Positions 53,971-62,190 of a stretch of 64,000 nt of DNA are shown here, piece by piece. Position 1 is the stretch's first letter. Each line of letters starts with the position of its first letter. Made by a program: the position numbers and the translations under genes. Below the pieces are notes generated by a model. The model saw nothing but the letters and a program-made list of their open reading frames with translations, did no database searches and was not told the DNA's origin. The DNA is from Pseudomonadota bacterium (GTDB taxonomy: Bacteria; Pseudomonadota; Alphaproteobacteria; Rhodospirillales; Magnetospirillaceae): NCBI GenBank assembly GCA_021793155.1, contig JAJYTF010000001.1, forward strand, positions 186,001 through 250,000, read 5' to 3'.

Positions 53971-54026
53971 CCAAGAGCCGCCTGCCGATGCCAGGTGGCC
54001 GTTCCTTATGTCAGCAGGAGCCCCCT

Positions 54027-54638
54027 ATGATCACGCTCCCCGGCCAATTGGCCATCAAGACCATCCATGGTCGTAACGGCGACTTCAATGTCGGCCGTCT
54101 GGCGACATCCATCGGCGAATTCGTCGTCAAGAACCCCGAACTGGATCAGTATGCCGAAGGCAAGTACGAGGGCGATTTCGCCATCGCCGAGATCCGCCCT
54201 TCCTCGTACGCCGCCAACGGCCGCATGGTCATCGAAATCCGCGCCCTGCTGGGCGGTATGACGCTGTCCAATATCGATGCCCTGAGCCGCGACGAAGCCC
54301 GCCGGCTGAGTCCGCAGGAAGTCGATCCGATCGACGAGGAAACGCAGGCCCCCGCACCGGCCCCGCCCAAGGCGACGACCAAGGCGAAGTCCCGCAACCG
54401 GCGCGATCCCCTGGTCGACACCACGCCGTTCGGTTCCGAGCCGGCCGTCACACCTCCCGATGCCTCGGCCGACGCGGACGATATGGCGCTGTTCGGGGCG
54501 CTCTGGCCGCTGGGCGAGGTCGTCAAGCTCGATGCCACCGTGGAACGCCGCATCCTGCGTCAGCAGCGCGACCGTCTCGGTGTCCTGGGCTACGAATTCG
54601 CCCCCATGTCTCAGGACTGGCACCTCGCCCAGGCCTGA
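54027..54638 (+). CDS. DUF3275-family ICE protein
   Basis: The 203 residues show the DUF3275 N-terminus MITLPGQLAIKTIHGRNGDF then NVGRLATSIGEFVVKNPELDQY, YEGDFAIAEIRPSSY and the C-terminal FGALWPLGEVVKLDATVERR with RQQRDRLGVLGYEFAPMSQDW. A Pro/Ala/Lys linker of about 50 residues separates the two ends. AGGAG lies before the ATG. Function unknown, ICE-specific. Confidence 0.82.
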   Translation: MITLPGQLAIKTIHGRNGDFNVGRLATSIGEFVVKNPELDQYAEGKYEGDFAIAEIRPSSYAANGRMVIEIRALLGGMTLSNIDALSRDEARRLSPQEVDPIDEETQAPAPAPPKATTKAKSRNRRDPLVDTTPFGSEPAVTPPDASADADDMALFGALWPLGEVVKLDATVERRILRQQRDRLGVLGYEFAPMSQDWHLAQA

Positions 54639-54843
54639 TTCCTCCGTTGCTGGAGCGATGTTCCACCACCCACCGGGGTTCTTCCCCACCGGGGGAAGGC
54701 TCCGGCTCTCTTCGTCATGGCGCTCCCGGCGTCTTCGTCCCTGCCATTGGGGACCTGGATGCCCATAGCGTTTCCTTCTCCACCCCATGGGGCAGCACCT
54801 GCCCTGACGGGCGATGGTGTTCCCCTTGACCGAGGACATCACC

Positions 54844-55491
54844 ATGCCCGTCGAATCATCCAAGACGCTGTACCGTATCGACGAGTGCCCTGACCTGATG
54901 ACCGACGCCTGTGTCGGCGACGAGCGGGGCAATCTGATCTTCCTGTCCATCTGGGCACGCGACACCGCCGTCCAGGAGTTCCTGGCTCGGCTCACCCTCG
55001 GGCGCGACGAGCGGGGACTGGACCAGTTCCATCTCGTCGCCGCCGACGGGGGCTCGTCGCCGATGTTCATCGATAGCGTCGACCGCCTGGAAAAGCGCGC
55101 CACACGCATCTTTCGGCGCACACTGTTCGGATCGCTCTCCAACGTGTGGCTGTTCGACAAACGCTGCATCCGCCCCGACAAGGCCAATGCCAGCGCCCTG
55201 GCGCTGCTGCCCCGCGACAGCGCCCATCGGCTCGACCGGTTGTGGATGCTGGTGCGGGAAACCTGCCCGCTGCCGCTGCTCGATCACTGGCGCGACACCG
55301 TGCTGGACCTGCTGCAAACCCAGCGGATGTTGAGCCGCCTTCCGTTCGCCCTCGGGCCGCTGGAAGGTCATCAGCTCGCCATCGACGTGCCGGCGCTGAC
55401 CCAGGTGCTCGGCGATCTGATCCGTGACGGAACGCTTGACGTCTCCGACGACGAACCGGCCTCGCCCGTGCCTCTGCGGCGCGTCGCCTGA
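54844..55491 (+). CDS. ICE protein of unknown function, 215 aa
   Basis: The 215 residues begin MPVESSKTLYRIDECPDLMT and include GNLIFLSIWARDTAVQEFLA, RIFRRTLFGSLSNVWLFDKR and SRLPFALGPLEGHQLAIDVP. No catalytic motif or membrane helix is seen. The 205-base leader has CCCCATGGGG (54783-54792) and CCCACCGGGG elements. The next gene follows after 66 bases. I do not recognise the family. Confidence 0.65.
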   Translation: MPVESSKTLYRIDECPDLMTDACVGDERGNLIFLSIWARDTAVQEFLARLTLGRDERGLDQFHLVAADGGSSPMFIDSVDRLEKRATRIFRRTLFGSLSNVWLFDKRCIRPDKANASALALLPRDSAHRLDRLWMLVRETCPLPLLDHWRDTVLDLLQTQRMLSRLPFALGPLEGHQLAIDVPALTQVLGDLIRDGTLDVSDDEPASPVPLRRVA

Positions 55492-55502
55492 GCCATCACC
55501 AA

Positions 55503-55526
55503 GGGCATGTGCCCGCGCGCATGCCC
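55503..55526 (+). promoter_or_regulatory. Leader hairpin upstream of gene 55558
   Basis: GGGCATG pairs with CATGCCC across a 10-base GC loop, 25 bases before AGGAG of the next gene. The GGGCATG arm recurs as GGGGCATG in the helicase leader at 57131. Confidence 0.55.
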
Positions 55527-55557
55527 GTCTTCCTTCCTCGAAAACCAGGAGAACGTT

Positions 55558-56667
55558 ATGGCTCTCATGTTCCCGCGCCTCGCGCACAATTTCGTCAAGA
55601 ACGGTTACTTCCCGACCGATGAGCCCACGCTGGAACGGGCACTGTCCGCGCTGGCGCCGGCCAACGGTCCCATGTCCATTCTCGATCCCTGCGCCGGCGA
55701 AGGTGTGGCGATCGCCGAAGCCGCCCACGCCCTCGGGCGCCGGCAGGCCCGGGCGTTCGCCGTCGAGTACGATGCGGAGCGGGCGCACCATGCCCGCGGT
55801 CTGGTCGATCACTGCATCCACGGTGATTTGATGGACACGATCATCTCCAGGCAATCCTTCGGCCTGCTGTGGCTCAACCCGCCCTACGGCGACCTGTCGA
55901 AGGACGCCAACGGCAACATCGGCTACCAGGGCCAGGGCCGCGCCCGGCTGGAGAAGCTGTTCTATCAGCGCGCACTGCCACTGCTGCAGTACGGCGGCGT
56001 GCTGATCTTCATCGTGCCTTTCTACGTGCTCGACGCCGAACTGGTCGGGTGGCTGACCCGCCACTTCGCCGACCTGCGCATCTACCGTGCGGTGGAGACG
56101 CAGTTCCGGCAAATCGTGGTGTTCGGCCGCCGGGTTCGCCAGCGCGACCAGGCAACGGAGTCGGTCAAGGCCACCCGCGGATTGCTGCTACAGATCGGTC
56201 AAGGCGATGCCGAGGCCGAGGAATTGCCGCAGGATTGGCCGTTTTCACCCTACGTCGTCCCCGCCAGCCCGGCGGAACCGGAGCATTTCTATCGCGTGAC
56301 GATGGAACCTCAGCAGTTCGCCGATGAGGTCGGCCGGCTGCAGGGACTCTGGCCGATGCTGGACACGCATCTCGGCGCCGCGCAGCAGTCGCTGCGGCCA
56401 CCGGCGCGGGCCTTGTCGCACTGGCATCTCGCCCTGGCCCTGGCCGCGGGCGCGATCTCCGGCGTGGTGAGGTCCAAGGGCGGGCGGATTCTCGTCGTGA
56501 AGGGGGACACCCACAAGGAAAAGACCCTCCACACGGAATACACCGAGCGCGACGACGGCTCCGTGGCCGAGACGCGCATCCTGACCGACAAGTTCGTACC
56601 GGTCATTCGCGCCTGGGACATGACGCCAGGCTCCGCCACGCGGGGCGAGGTGCTGACCATCCGCTGA
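55558..56667 (+). CDS. SAM-dependent DNA methyltransferase-like ICE protein (DUF6094-type)
   Basis: The 369 residues have SILDPCAGEGVAIAEAAHAL (SAM-binding motif I, near 40), the acidic loop VEYDAERAHHAR, and the catalytic-type motif NPPYGD (about 107-112). FYQRALPLLQYGGVLIFIVP and a C-terminal region with few landmarks follow. The gamma-class order and NPPY suggest N6-adenine methylation, but relatives in ICEs have no proven activity. It is the third methyltransferase-like gene on the element. Confidence 0.85.
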   Translation: MALMFPRLAHNFVKNGYFPTDEPTLERALSALAPANGPMSILDPCAGEGVAIAEAAHALGRRQARAFAVEYDAERAHHARGLVDHCIHGDLMDTIISRQSFGLLWLNPPYGDLSKDANGNIGYQGQGRARLEKLFYQRALPLLQYGGVLIFIVPFYVLDAELVGWLTRHFADLRIYRAVETQFRQIVVFGRRVRQRDQATESVKATRGLLLQIGQGDAEAEELPQDWPFSPYVVPASPAEPEHFYRVTMEPQQFADEVGRLQGLWPMLDTHLGAAQQSLRPPARALSHWHLALALAAGAISGVVRSKGGRILVVKGDTHKEKTLHTEYTERDDGSVAETRILTDKFVPVIRAWDMTPGSATRGEVLTIR

Positions 56668-56767
56668 TCGCTGTTTCCCTGACGGCCTGCCGTCGTTCTC
56701 ATCCACCCACCGGGGTCGCGTTGCCCAGATGGGGTGCCGTGGCCCTTCCATCACCAAGGAGTTATCC

Positions 56768-57084
56768 ATGGCAATCGAATCACTGTCACTTCTCATCAGC
56801 CTGGCCCCAAACTGGCGCTTCTCGCCCGGCCAGGTGGTCATGACCATCGGCGTCAATGAACTGGTCCAGCAGGGCCGGTTCAATCCGATCTCATACCTGC
56901 GCCGCCACCTGAGCGGCGACTGGGCGACCTCGACGACAGCGATCGCCGGCAGAATGACGCCGCGCTGACGTCCGGCGAGAATCGCCTGTTCTCGTCCTAC
57001 CAGGTCACGCCCGACCTGAAGCTCTGGATCATCACCGAATGGGACCGCAGCGTCACCACGCTGCTGCTGCCCGACGAGTACTGA
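56768..57084 (+). pseudogene. Frameshifted small ICE gene (about 105 codons if intact)
   Basis: The first frame runs MAIESLSLLISLAPNWRFSP ... NPISYLRRHLSGDW and then reaches a stop at 56968 in a non-conserved tail. One base out of frame, the same DNA continues GDLDDSDRRQNDAALTSGEN then RLFSSYQVTPDLKLWIITEW and ends TTLLLPDEY at 57084. The joint product matches a small ICE-type family (FLRRHxxGDWGDL...WIITE-DRS-TTxLLP). A missing G in the GGG run at 56922-56924 explains it: 317 bases, one short of 106 codons. Confidence 0.75.
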
Positions 57085-57130
57085 TCCACATCTACGCACG
57101 GCGGCCACGCCGCTCGTTTCTTCCCACTCC

Positions 57131-57168
57131 GGGGCATGTCATCGCCCCGCGGGGGAGGTGCATGCCCC
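57131..57168 (+). promoter_or_regulatory. Leader hairpin upstream of the helicase gene
   Basis: GGGGCATG (57131-57138) pairs with CATGCCCC (57161-57168). The loop itself contains the palindrome CCCCGCGGGG (57145-57154). It ends about 8 bases before TTTGGAG, the ribosome site of the next gene, so folding could limit initiation. Confidence 0.6.
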
Positions 57169-57187
57169 ATCGCTTTGGAGCATCACC

Positions 57188-59473
57188 ATGTCCCTCGAAC
57201 TTGAAACTGTTCCAGCCTCCACCGAGGTCGTGCCCGTGCAGGGCGACCTGCTCGACGCGGCATCGTCGCCTCTCACCCTGAGCCTTCAGGACTTCATCAC
57301 CGAGTTCGGTGACCAACTGCTCGACTCGCTCAACCGCGCCAACCCGCCGGTCTACATCGGCCGGCCGCGGGCACATCGCCAGCATGTCCTGGCCGGCCTG
57401 AAGCGTCGCCTGTTCGACGCCCAGGCCGAGGTGGTCCACACCGCCGCCGAGCTGCTGATCGACCGTGGCGAACGCGCCGCGATCGTCAACGGTGAGATGG
57501 GATGCGGGAAGACCTGCGTGGGTATCGCCACGGCCGCCGTGCTCAATGCCGAAGGCTACCGCCGCACCCTGGTCCTGTCGCCACCCCACCTGGTCTACAA
57601 GTGGCGGCGCGAGATCCAGGAGACGGTGGCCGGTGCCAAGGTCTGGGTGCTCAACGGCCCGGACACGCTGGTCAAGCTGCTGAAGCTGCGTGAGCAGTTG
57701 GGCGTACCGGCGCAGGGCCAGGAGTTCTTCGTCCTGGGCCGCGTGCGGATGCGAATGGGCTTCCACTGGAAGCCCGCCTTCGTCCAGCAGCGGACCCGCA
57801 ACGGCGACGTGGGGACCTGCCCGGACTGCGGCCATGTCATCACCGACCTCGACGGCGAGCCGATCAATCCGATCGAACTCCATGCCGAGGAGTACCGCAG
57901 GAAGTGCAGCCAGTGCGCTATGCCCCTGTGGACATTGATCCGCCCCCGGAGCCTGTCCGCCAGCGACCAGTCCTCCGCCGTGCTGAAGGCGATGAAGCGC
58001 ATTCCCACGATCGGCGAAGTCACCGCACAGAAGCTGATGCGGAAGTTCGGCGATGCCTTCCTGGCCTCGATGCTGGGCGACAACATCCACGAGTTCATCA
58101 ACCTGATGGACGACCGGGGTGAGTTGGTCTTCTCGGACCGGCAGGCCCATCGCATGGAACGTGCGATGGCCAACATGGAGTTCGGCTTCGGCGAGGGCGG
58201 CTACCAGCCGTCCGAGTTCATCAAGCGGCAGTTGCCGCAAGGCACCTTCGACCTGCTCATCGCCGACGAGGCGCACGAGTACAAAAACGGCGGAAGTGCC
58301 CAAGGCCAGGCCATGGGCGTGCTGGCGGCGAAGTCGCGCAAGGCCTTGCTGCTCACCGGCACGCTGATGGGTGGCTACGGCGACGATCTGTTCCACCTGC
58401 TGTTCCGTGCCCTGCCGGGGCGGATGATCGAAGACGGCTACCGGCCGACCAAGAGCGGCAGCATGACGTCGGCCGCGATGGCGTTCATGCGTGATCACGG
58501 CGTGCTCAAGGACATTTATTCCGAAAGCACCGGCACGGCGCACAAGACGGCGAAGGGCTCGAAAATCTCGGTCCGGACCGTCAAGGCGCCGGGCTTCGGG
58601 CCGAAGGGCGTCCTGCGGTGCATCCTGCCGTTCACCGTCTTCCTCAAGCTCAAGGACATCGGCGGCAACGTCCTGCCGCCGTATGACGAGGAGTTCCGCG
58701 AGGTCGCGATGGACACGGCGCAGGCCGCCGCCTACCGCGAACTGGCCGGTCGTCTGACAGCGGAGCTGAAACAGGCCTTGGCGAAGCGTGACACGACGCT
58801 GCTCGGCGTGGTCCTCAATGTGCTGCTGGCCTGGCCGGACACGTGCTTCCGGTCAGAGGTGGTGGTGCATCCGCGCACGCGCAACACCCTGGCGTTCGCG
58901 CCCTCTCAGTTCAACGAACTGGAGGTCATGCCCAAGGAACGCGAGCTGATCGCGATCTGCAAGCAGGAGAAGGCCGAAGGTCGCAAGACCCTGGTCTATT
59001 CGGTCTATACCGGCACGCGCGATACCACGTCGCGCCTGAAGGTGCTGCTGGAGCAGGAAGGCTTCAAGGTGGCGGTACTGCGCGCGAGCGTGGATGCCTC
59101 CCGCCGCGAGGACTGGATCGCCGAGCAGTTGGACCGCGGCATCGACGTGCTGATCACCAATCCCGAGCTGGTGAAAACCGGCCTGGATTTGCTGGAGTTC
59201 CCGACCATCGTGTTCATGCAGTCGGGTTATAATGTGTATTCGCTCCAGCAGGCGGCACGGCGTTCGTGGCGCATCGGGCAGAAACAGCCGGTGCGCGTGA
59301 TCTATCTGGGCTACGCCGCCTCCTCGCAGATGACCTGCCTGGGCCTGATGGCCAAGAAGATCATGGTGTCGCAGAGCACCTCGGGCGATGTGCCCGAATC
59401 CGGGCTGGACGTCCTGAACCAGGACGGCGACTCGGTGGAAGTGGCGCTGGCAAGGCAACTTGTCGCCGTCTGA
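57188..59473 (+). CDS. SNF2-like DEAH helicase with internal zinc finger, ICE type
   Basis: The 761 residues have Walker A GEMGCGKT (102-109), LVLSPPHLVYKWRREIQE (motif Ia), a four-Cys zinc finger inserted near residues 210-243 (CPDC ... CSQC), DEAHEYKNGG (motif II, near 359), LLLTGTLMGGYGDDL (motif III), and the C-terminal helicase domain with LITNPELVKTGLDLLEFPTI and QQAARRSWRIGQKQPVRVIY (motifs V and VI). It is a large SF2 ATPase of this ICE class, probably remodelling DNA. It stands alone, with its own leader hairpin and terminator. Confidence 0.93.
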   Translation: MSLELETVPASTEVVPVQGDLLDAASSPLTLSLQDFITEFGDQLLDSLNRANPPVYIGRPRAHRQHVLAGLKRRLFDAQAEVVHTAAELLIDRGERAAIVNGEMGCGKTCVGIATAAVLNAEGYRRTLVLSPPHLVYKWRREIQETVAGAKVWVLNGPDTLVKLLKLREQLGVPAQGQEFFVLGRVRMRMGFHWKPAFVQQRTRNGDVGTCPDCGHVITDLDGEPINPIELHAEEYRRKCSQCAMPLWTLIRPRSLSASDQSSAVLKAMKRIPTIGEVTAQKLMRKFGDAFLASMLGDNIHEFINLMDDRGELVFSDRQAHRMERAMANMEFGFGEGGYQPSEFIKRQLPQGTFDLLIADEAHEYKNGGSAQGQAMGVLAAKSRKALLLTGTLMGGYGDDLFHLLFRALPGRMIEDGYRPTKSGSMTSAAMAFMRDHGVLKDIYSESTGTAHKTAKGSKISVRTVKAPGFGPKGVLRCILPFTVFLKLKDIGGNVLPPYDEEFREVAMDTAQAAAYRELAGRLTAELKQALAKRDTTLLGVVLNVLLAWPDTCFRSEVVVHPRTRNTLAFAPSQFNELEVMPKERELIAICKQEKAEGRKTLVYSVYTGTRDTTSRLKVLLEQEGFKVAVLRASVDASRREDWIAEQLDRGIDVLITNPELVKTGLDLLEFPTIVFMQSGYNVYSLQQAARRSWRIGQKQPVRVIYLGYAASSQMTCLGLMAKKIMVSQSTSGDVPESGLDVLNQDGDSVEVALARQLVAV

Positions 59474-59490
59474 GGATCAATGCAGACTTC

Positions 59491-59518
59491 AAACGGCCCT
59501 TCGGGGCCGTTTCTTTTC
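59491..59518 (+). terminator. Rho-independent terminator after the helicase gene
   Basis: AAACGGCCC pairs with GGGCCGTTT (9 base pairs, 4-base loop), followed by CTTTTC. It closes the rightward core region before the leftward cargo. Confidence 0.88.
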
Positions 59519-59596
59519 GTCCGCCTCCCGTCACGTTGTGGAAGCACTCCCTCCCCGTGAACGGCTCGGAAATACGCCTGGTGCAAGGTCCGGCTT

Positions 59597-59893
59597 TCAG
59601 GACACAAGGCCGGGATCCATCTTGCGGCGGCCGTGGAGCACACGGACGATCTCAATGCCGTTTCCGACAATGCGATACAAGGTAAGGTAGCCGCCTATTA
59701 CCAGATGACGGATACCCTCGGCGATATCGTCGCGCGCCATGCCGGAATACGGGTACCGCGCGAGTTGCTGCCAGCGCAGTTCGATCGCATCCAGAACCCG
59801 ATCTGCGGCGACCGGACTGTCCTTCGCGATCTCAAGCCAGATTTCGATCAGGTCTTCGTCGGCACGGTTGCTACGAACGATCGCGAGCACCAT
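59597..59893 (-). CDS. parE: ParE/RelE-family toxin
   Basis: The 98 residues match type II toxins of the ParE/RelE superfamily: IVRSNRADEDLIEIWLEIAK, LARYPYSGMARDDIAEGIRH, YLTLYRIVGNGIEIVRVLHGRR. The start overlaps the antitoxin stop by one base (TGATG). ParE proteins poison DNA gyrase; RelE proteins cleave mRNA. The antitoxin type favours ParE. Likely stabilises the ICE in the host. Confidence 0.88.
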   Translation of the reverse strand: MVLAIVRSNRADEDLIEIWLEIAKDSPVAADRVLDAIELRWQQLARYPYSGMARDDIAEGIRHLVIGGYLTLYRIVGNGIEIVRVLHGRRKMDPGLVS

Positions 59894-60165
59894 CAGCCCG
59901 GTCGACCGGCCGCCAAGCGGCGGCGGGCTTCGGACTTCACATCCGCCATCGTCCGGGTACTCCTGCCGCTTTCGATGCCCTCCTGGACGAGCCCGCGCAG
60001 ATCATCCACGGTGTAGCCAAGCAGGTCCCGGCGCTCCTTCCATTCGCGCACCGCCTCCCGAATGACCTCGCTCGTGGAGGCATACTCACCCGCATCCACG
60101 GCACTGCGCACGAACCCGGCCATCTCCTGGGTCAGCGCGATCGTCATCTTTTCCACGTTCGCCAT
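59893..60165 (-). CDS. parD: ParD-family ribbon-helix-helix antitoxin
   Basis: The 90 residues begin MANVEKMTIALTQEMAGFVR and continue SAVDAGEYASTSEVIREAVREWKERRD, the ribbon-helix-helix DNA-binding part; the C-terminal region wraps the toxin. The ATG at 60165 follows GAGGG; earlier in-frame ATGs at 60180 and 60192 are less likely. It is first in the two-gene operon and autorepression is expected for the family. Confidence 0.87.
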   Translation of the reverse strand: MANVEKMTIALTQEMAGFVRSAVDAGEYASTSEVIREAVREWKERRDLLGYTVDDLRGLVQEGIESGRSTRTMADVKSEARRRLAAGRPG

Positions 60166-60299
60166 GGCGTGAACCCTCATTATGCACTTCATACGGTATG
60201 CTTTTAGCACACCACGTGCAAGCGGCGCGACGTCCGGCAGGCGGGATCATCGGATCAGCAAGCAAGGGGGAGGGCCAGGGGCGTAGCAGATGGTGGTCC

Positions 60300-60704
60300 T
60301 TACGTCTGCGGGGCAATCAGGCTGACGGACGGGAAATAAGTCCGGTAGCGTTGGATATCGCGCGTCAGGAGCGGCAAGCCGGAAACGGCCGCATGCGCTC
60401 CGATGAAAAAATCAGGCAGCACGCCGCTGCGGGTGCCGCCCGCTGCCCGATAACGCTGGAAGACTTTGCCGGCCAGGAACAGCGCCGGGCGCGGCATTGG
60501 CGCCAGCGTGATGCCGGCCTCGTCCAGGACCTCATCGAGGTCTTCGATCCGCTCGAACCGAACCGACAGTTCGGCATAGACGACATCATTGATGGTGAGA
60601 TCGCCTTTGAGCGAGGCTGCGTCCAGTTGCCGGATCGACCACTCCGCCCAAACCGGATCGTCGGTGACCACATCCAAAAGGACGTTCGTATCGACCAGGG
60701 GCAC
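60300..60704 (-). CDS. vapC: VapC-type PIN-domain toxin
   Basis: The 134 residues start MPLVDTNVLLDVVTDDPVW with the first catalytic Asp (Asp5) and have a conserved acidic centre (YAELSVRFERIEDLDEVL) and the C-terminal DFFIGAHAAVSGLPLLTRDIQRYRTYFP segment with the remaining Asp residues. PIN toxins cleave tRNA or other RNA with Mg2+. Start is GTG, one base after the antitoxin stop. Confidence 0.9.
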   Translation of the reverse strand: MPLVDTNVLLDVVTDDPVWAEWSIRQLDAASLKGDLTINDVVYAELSVRFERIEDLDEVLDEAGITLAPMPRPALFLAGKVFQRYRAAGGTRSGVLPDFFIGAHAAVSGLPLLTRDIQRYRTYFPSVSLIAPQT

Positions 60705-60705
60705 G

Positions 60706-60939
60706 TCATCCCTCGCCGCGGGTCAGCGCCATGATCTCGTCGGTGGTGAGGCCTTTGCCGGCACGGCCGCGCAACGCCTGGAACCGGCTCGGCAGCCGGG
60801 CGGCATCGACCTTGACCAGAACCACGCGCCCGTCCTCGGTCAGTTCAAATTCGACGGCGCTGCCAGGCTTGATCCCAAGCCGGTCGCGCACCGGCTTCGG
60901 GATGGTGACTTGGCCCTTGCTGGTAACCATGGTCGCCAT
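60706..60939 (-). CDS. vapB: AbrB/VapB-type antitoxin
   Basis: The 77 residues have the swapped-hairpin DNA-binding fold: MATMVTSKGQVTIPKPVRDR then LGIKPGSAVEFELTEDGRVV. The C-terminal tail (GKGLTTDEIMALTRGEG) binds the toxin. The ATG at 60939 fits the family better than the frame's earlier start at 60978. A perfect palindrome lies 10 bases upstream. Confidence 0.9.
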   Translation of the reverse strand: MATMVTSKGQVTIPKPVRDRLGIKPGSAVEFELTEDGRVVLVKVDAARLPSRFQALRGRAGKGLTTDEIMALTRGEG

Positions 60940-60949
60940 TTTGCCCTCG

Positions 60950-60976
60950 GTATTACCTGTTTGAAACAGGTAATAC
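60950..60976. promoter_or_regulatory. 27-base perfect palindrome, VapBC operator candidate
   Basis: GTATTACCTGTTT and AAACAGGTAATAC are exact inverted copies around one G. It lies just upstream of vapB, where the VapBC complex normally autoregulates. Confidence 0.75.
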
Positions 60977-61186
60977 ATAGCGCATCAAGCACGATTTTGC
61001 CAGGGTTCAACGCGACCAACCGGTCCGCAGAGGTGTTGGCCGACCGGATCGGCCGGAGAGGCTTTCGGCTATCCACTGCAGGATGGCGGCCAAGTCGCCG
61101 TCAAGCGTGGTGTCGATCTGGCCGCCATGTAGTTAGTGCTGGCGATTTCACACCAGCTTGTGATCCGGGCTGGGCACGCCCCCCTC

Positions 61187-61567
61187 TCATTGAGGCGTCG
61201 CCGGCGGACATCGCAGCGCGAGGGAAAGAGCCTTAAGAATTTTGTCGGCATGGACCGGTTTGTGCAGAATCTGGATGTTGTCGAATCTCGTCAGCAATCG
61301 TTCCGCATCGTCATCCGAGGTGATCACGATGACCGGAGGTTCGCCCGTATGCCGGCGCATCTCGGCGATCAGTTCGGTGCCTCCGCAGTTGGGCATATGC
61401 AGATCAGTGACCACGGCATCGAAGGACGTGACGGCAAGCTGATGAAGCGCTTCGTCTCCGTCCGAGGCGGTCGAAACACGCAAACCCCGGCTCTCGAAGA
61501 AGAGGCGAAATGCGAAGACGACCTGCGGCTCATCGTCCACGACCAGGACATGCTTGCTCTCCGGCAT
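61187..61567 (-). CDS. Stand-alone receiver-domain (CheY-like) response regulator
   Basis: The 126 residues form one receiver domain: the acidic pair in VLVVDDEPQV, phosphoacceptor Asp55 in VVTDLHMPNCGG, VIVITSDDD with the conserved Ser/Thr, and the Lys in ILHKPV. There is no output domain and no histidine kinase nearby. A GTG at 61579 is an alternative start. It follows the XRE gene on the same strand after 72 bases. Presumably cargo, not core transfer function. Confidence 0.9.
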   Translation of the reverse strand: MPESKHVLVVDDEPQVVFAFRLFFESRGLRVSTASDGDEALHQLAVTSFDAVVTDLHMPNCGGTELIAEMRRHTGEPPVIVITSDDDAERLLTRFDNIQILHKPVHADKILKALSLALRCPPATPQ

Positions 61568-61639
61568 ATGTTTTTCCACTCCCAGAATATTGCCGCAGTC
61601 CCCGGCATCGTCGCTATGGCTCGCACGGCAATTCCTTCC

Positions 61640-62056
61640 TCACTCGTTCAATGCCGAAAGTAACTCATAGACCTGCTTTCTGATGGTTGCGGGGAGAGCA
61701 AAGTAGTTTTTGAGCAGCACGCGGCTTTCCCGGCTGGTAAAGCGGGGATCAAGATCAGTCGACGGGAGCAGTGGACCGTCCATATCGTCAAAGAAAAAGG
61801 AAACCGGCACGTCGAGAGCGCTAGACAGCCGGTACAGAGCAGAGGCGGACACCCGATTGGCGCCGCGCTCGTATTTTTGTACTTGCTGAAAGGTCAGCCC
61901 CAAAGCTTTGCCCAATTCGCCCTGGCTCACCCCCAAAAGCTTGCGGCGCAGGCGGATGCGCCCGCCGACATGAACGTCGACGGGGTCGGGGCCTTCCCGC
62001 GAGGTGGCGCGGCGGCCTTTCCGAGGCAACGGTTTCGTCGATATCGCTTTATTCAT
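61640..62056 (-). CDS. XRE-family transcriptional regulator
   Basis: The 138 residues have an N-terminal helix-turn-helix (GGRIRLRRKLLGVSQGELGK then ALGLTFQQVQKYERGANRVS) and a short C-terminal tail (FALPATIRKQVYELLSAL). The type is common in alphaproteobacteria. It precedes the receiver gene on the same strand and faces away from the structured element before pilL, so it could repress either direction. The ligand is unknown. Confidence 0.9.
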   Translation of the reverse strand: MNKAISTKPLPRKGRRATSREGPDPVDVHVGGRIRLRRKLLGVSQGELGKALGLTFQQVQKYERGANRVSASALYRLSSALDVPVSFFFDDMDGPLLPSTDLDPRFTSRESRVLLKNYFALPATIRKQVYELLSALNE

Positions 62057-62190
62057 CGATACTCCCCTTCGGCCGAGCCTTCCCTCTCGGACGGGTATCC
62101 CGCCTCAGAGTGAAACGCTCCGCGGATGGCTGACCGTATCGGCAGGCTGTGTCTGCGGGCGCCCCCGCAAACAGCCTCCTGAACCCACAG

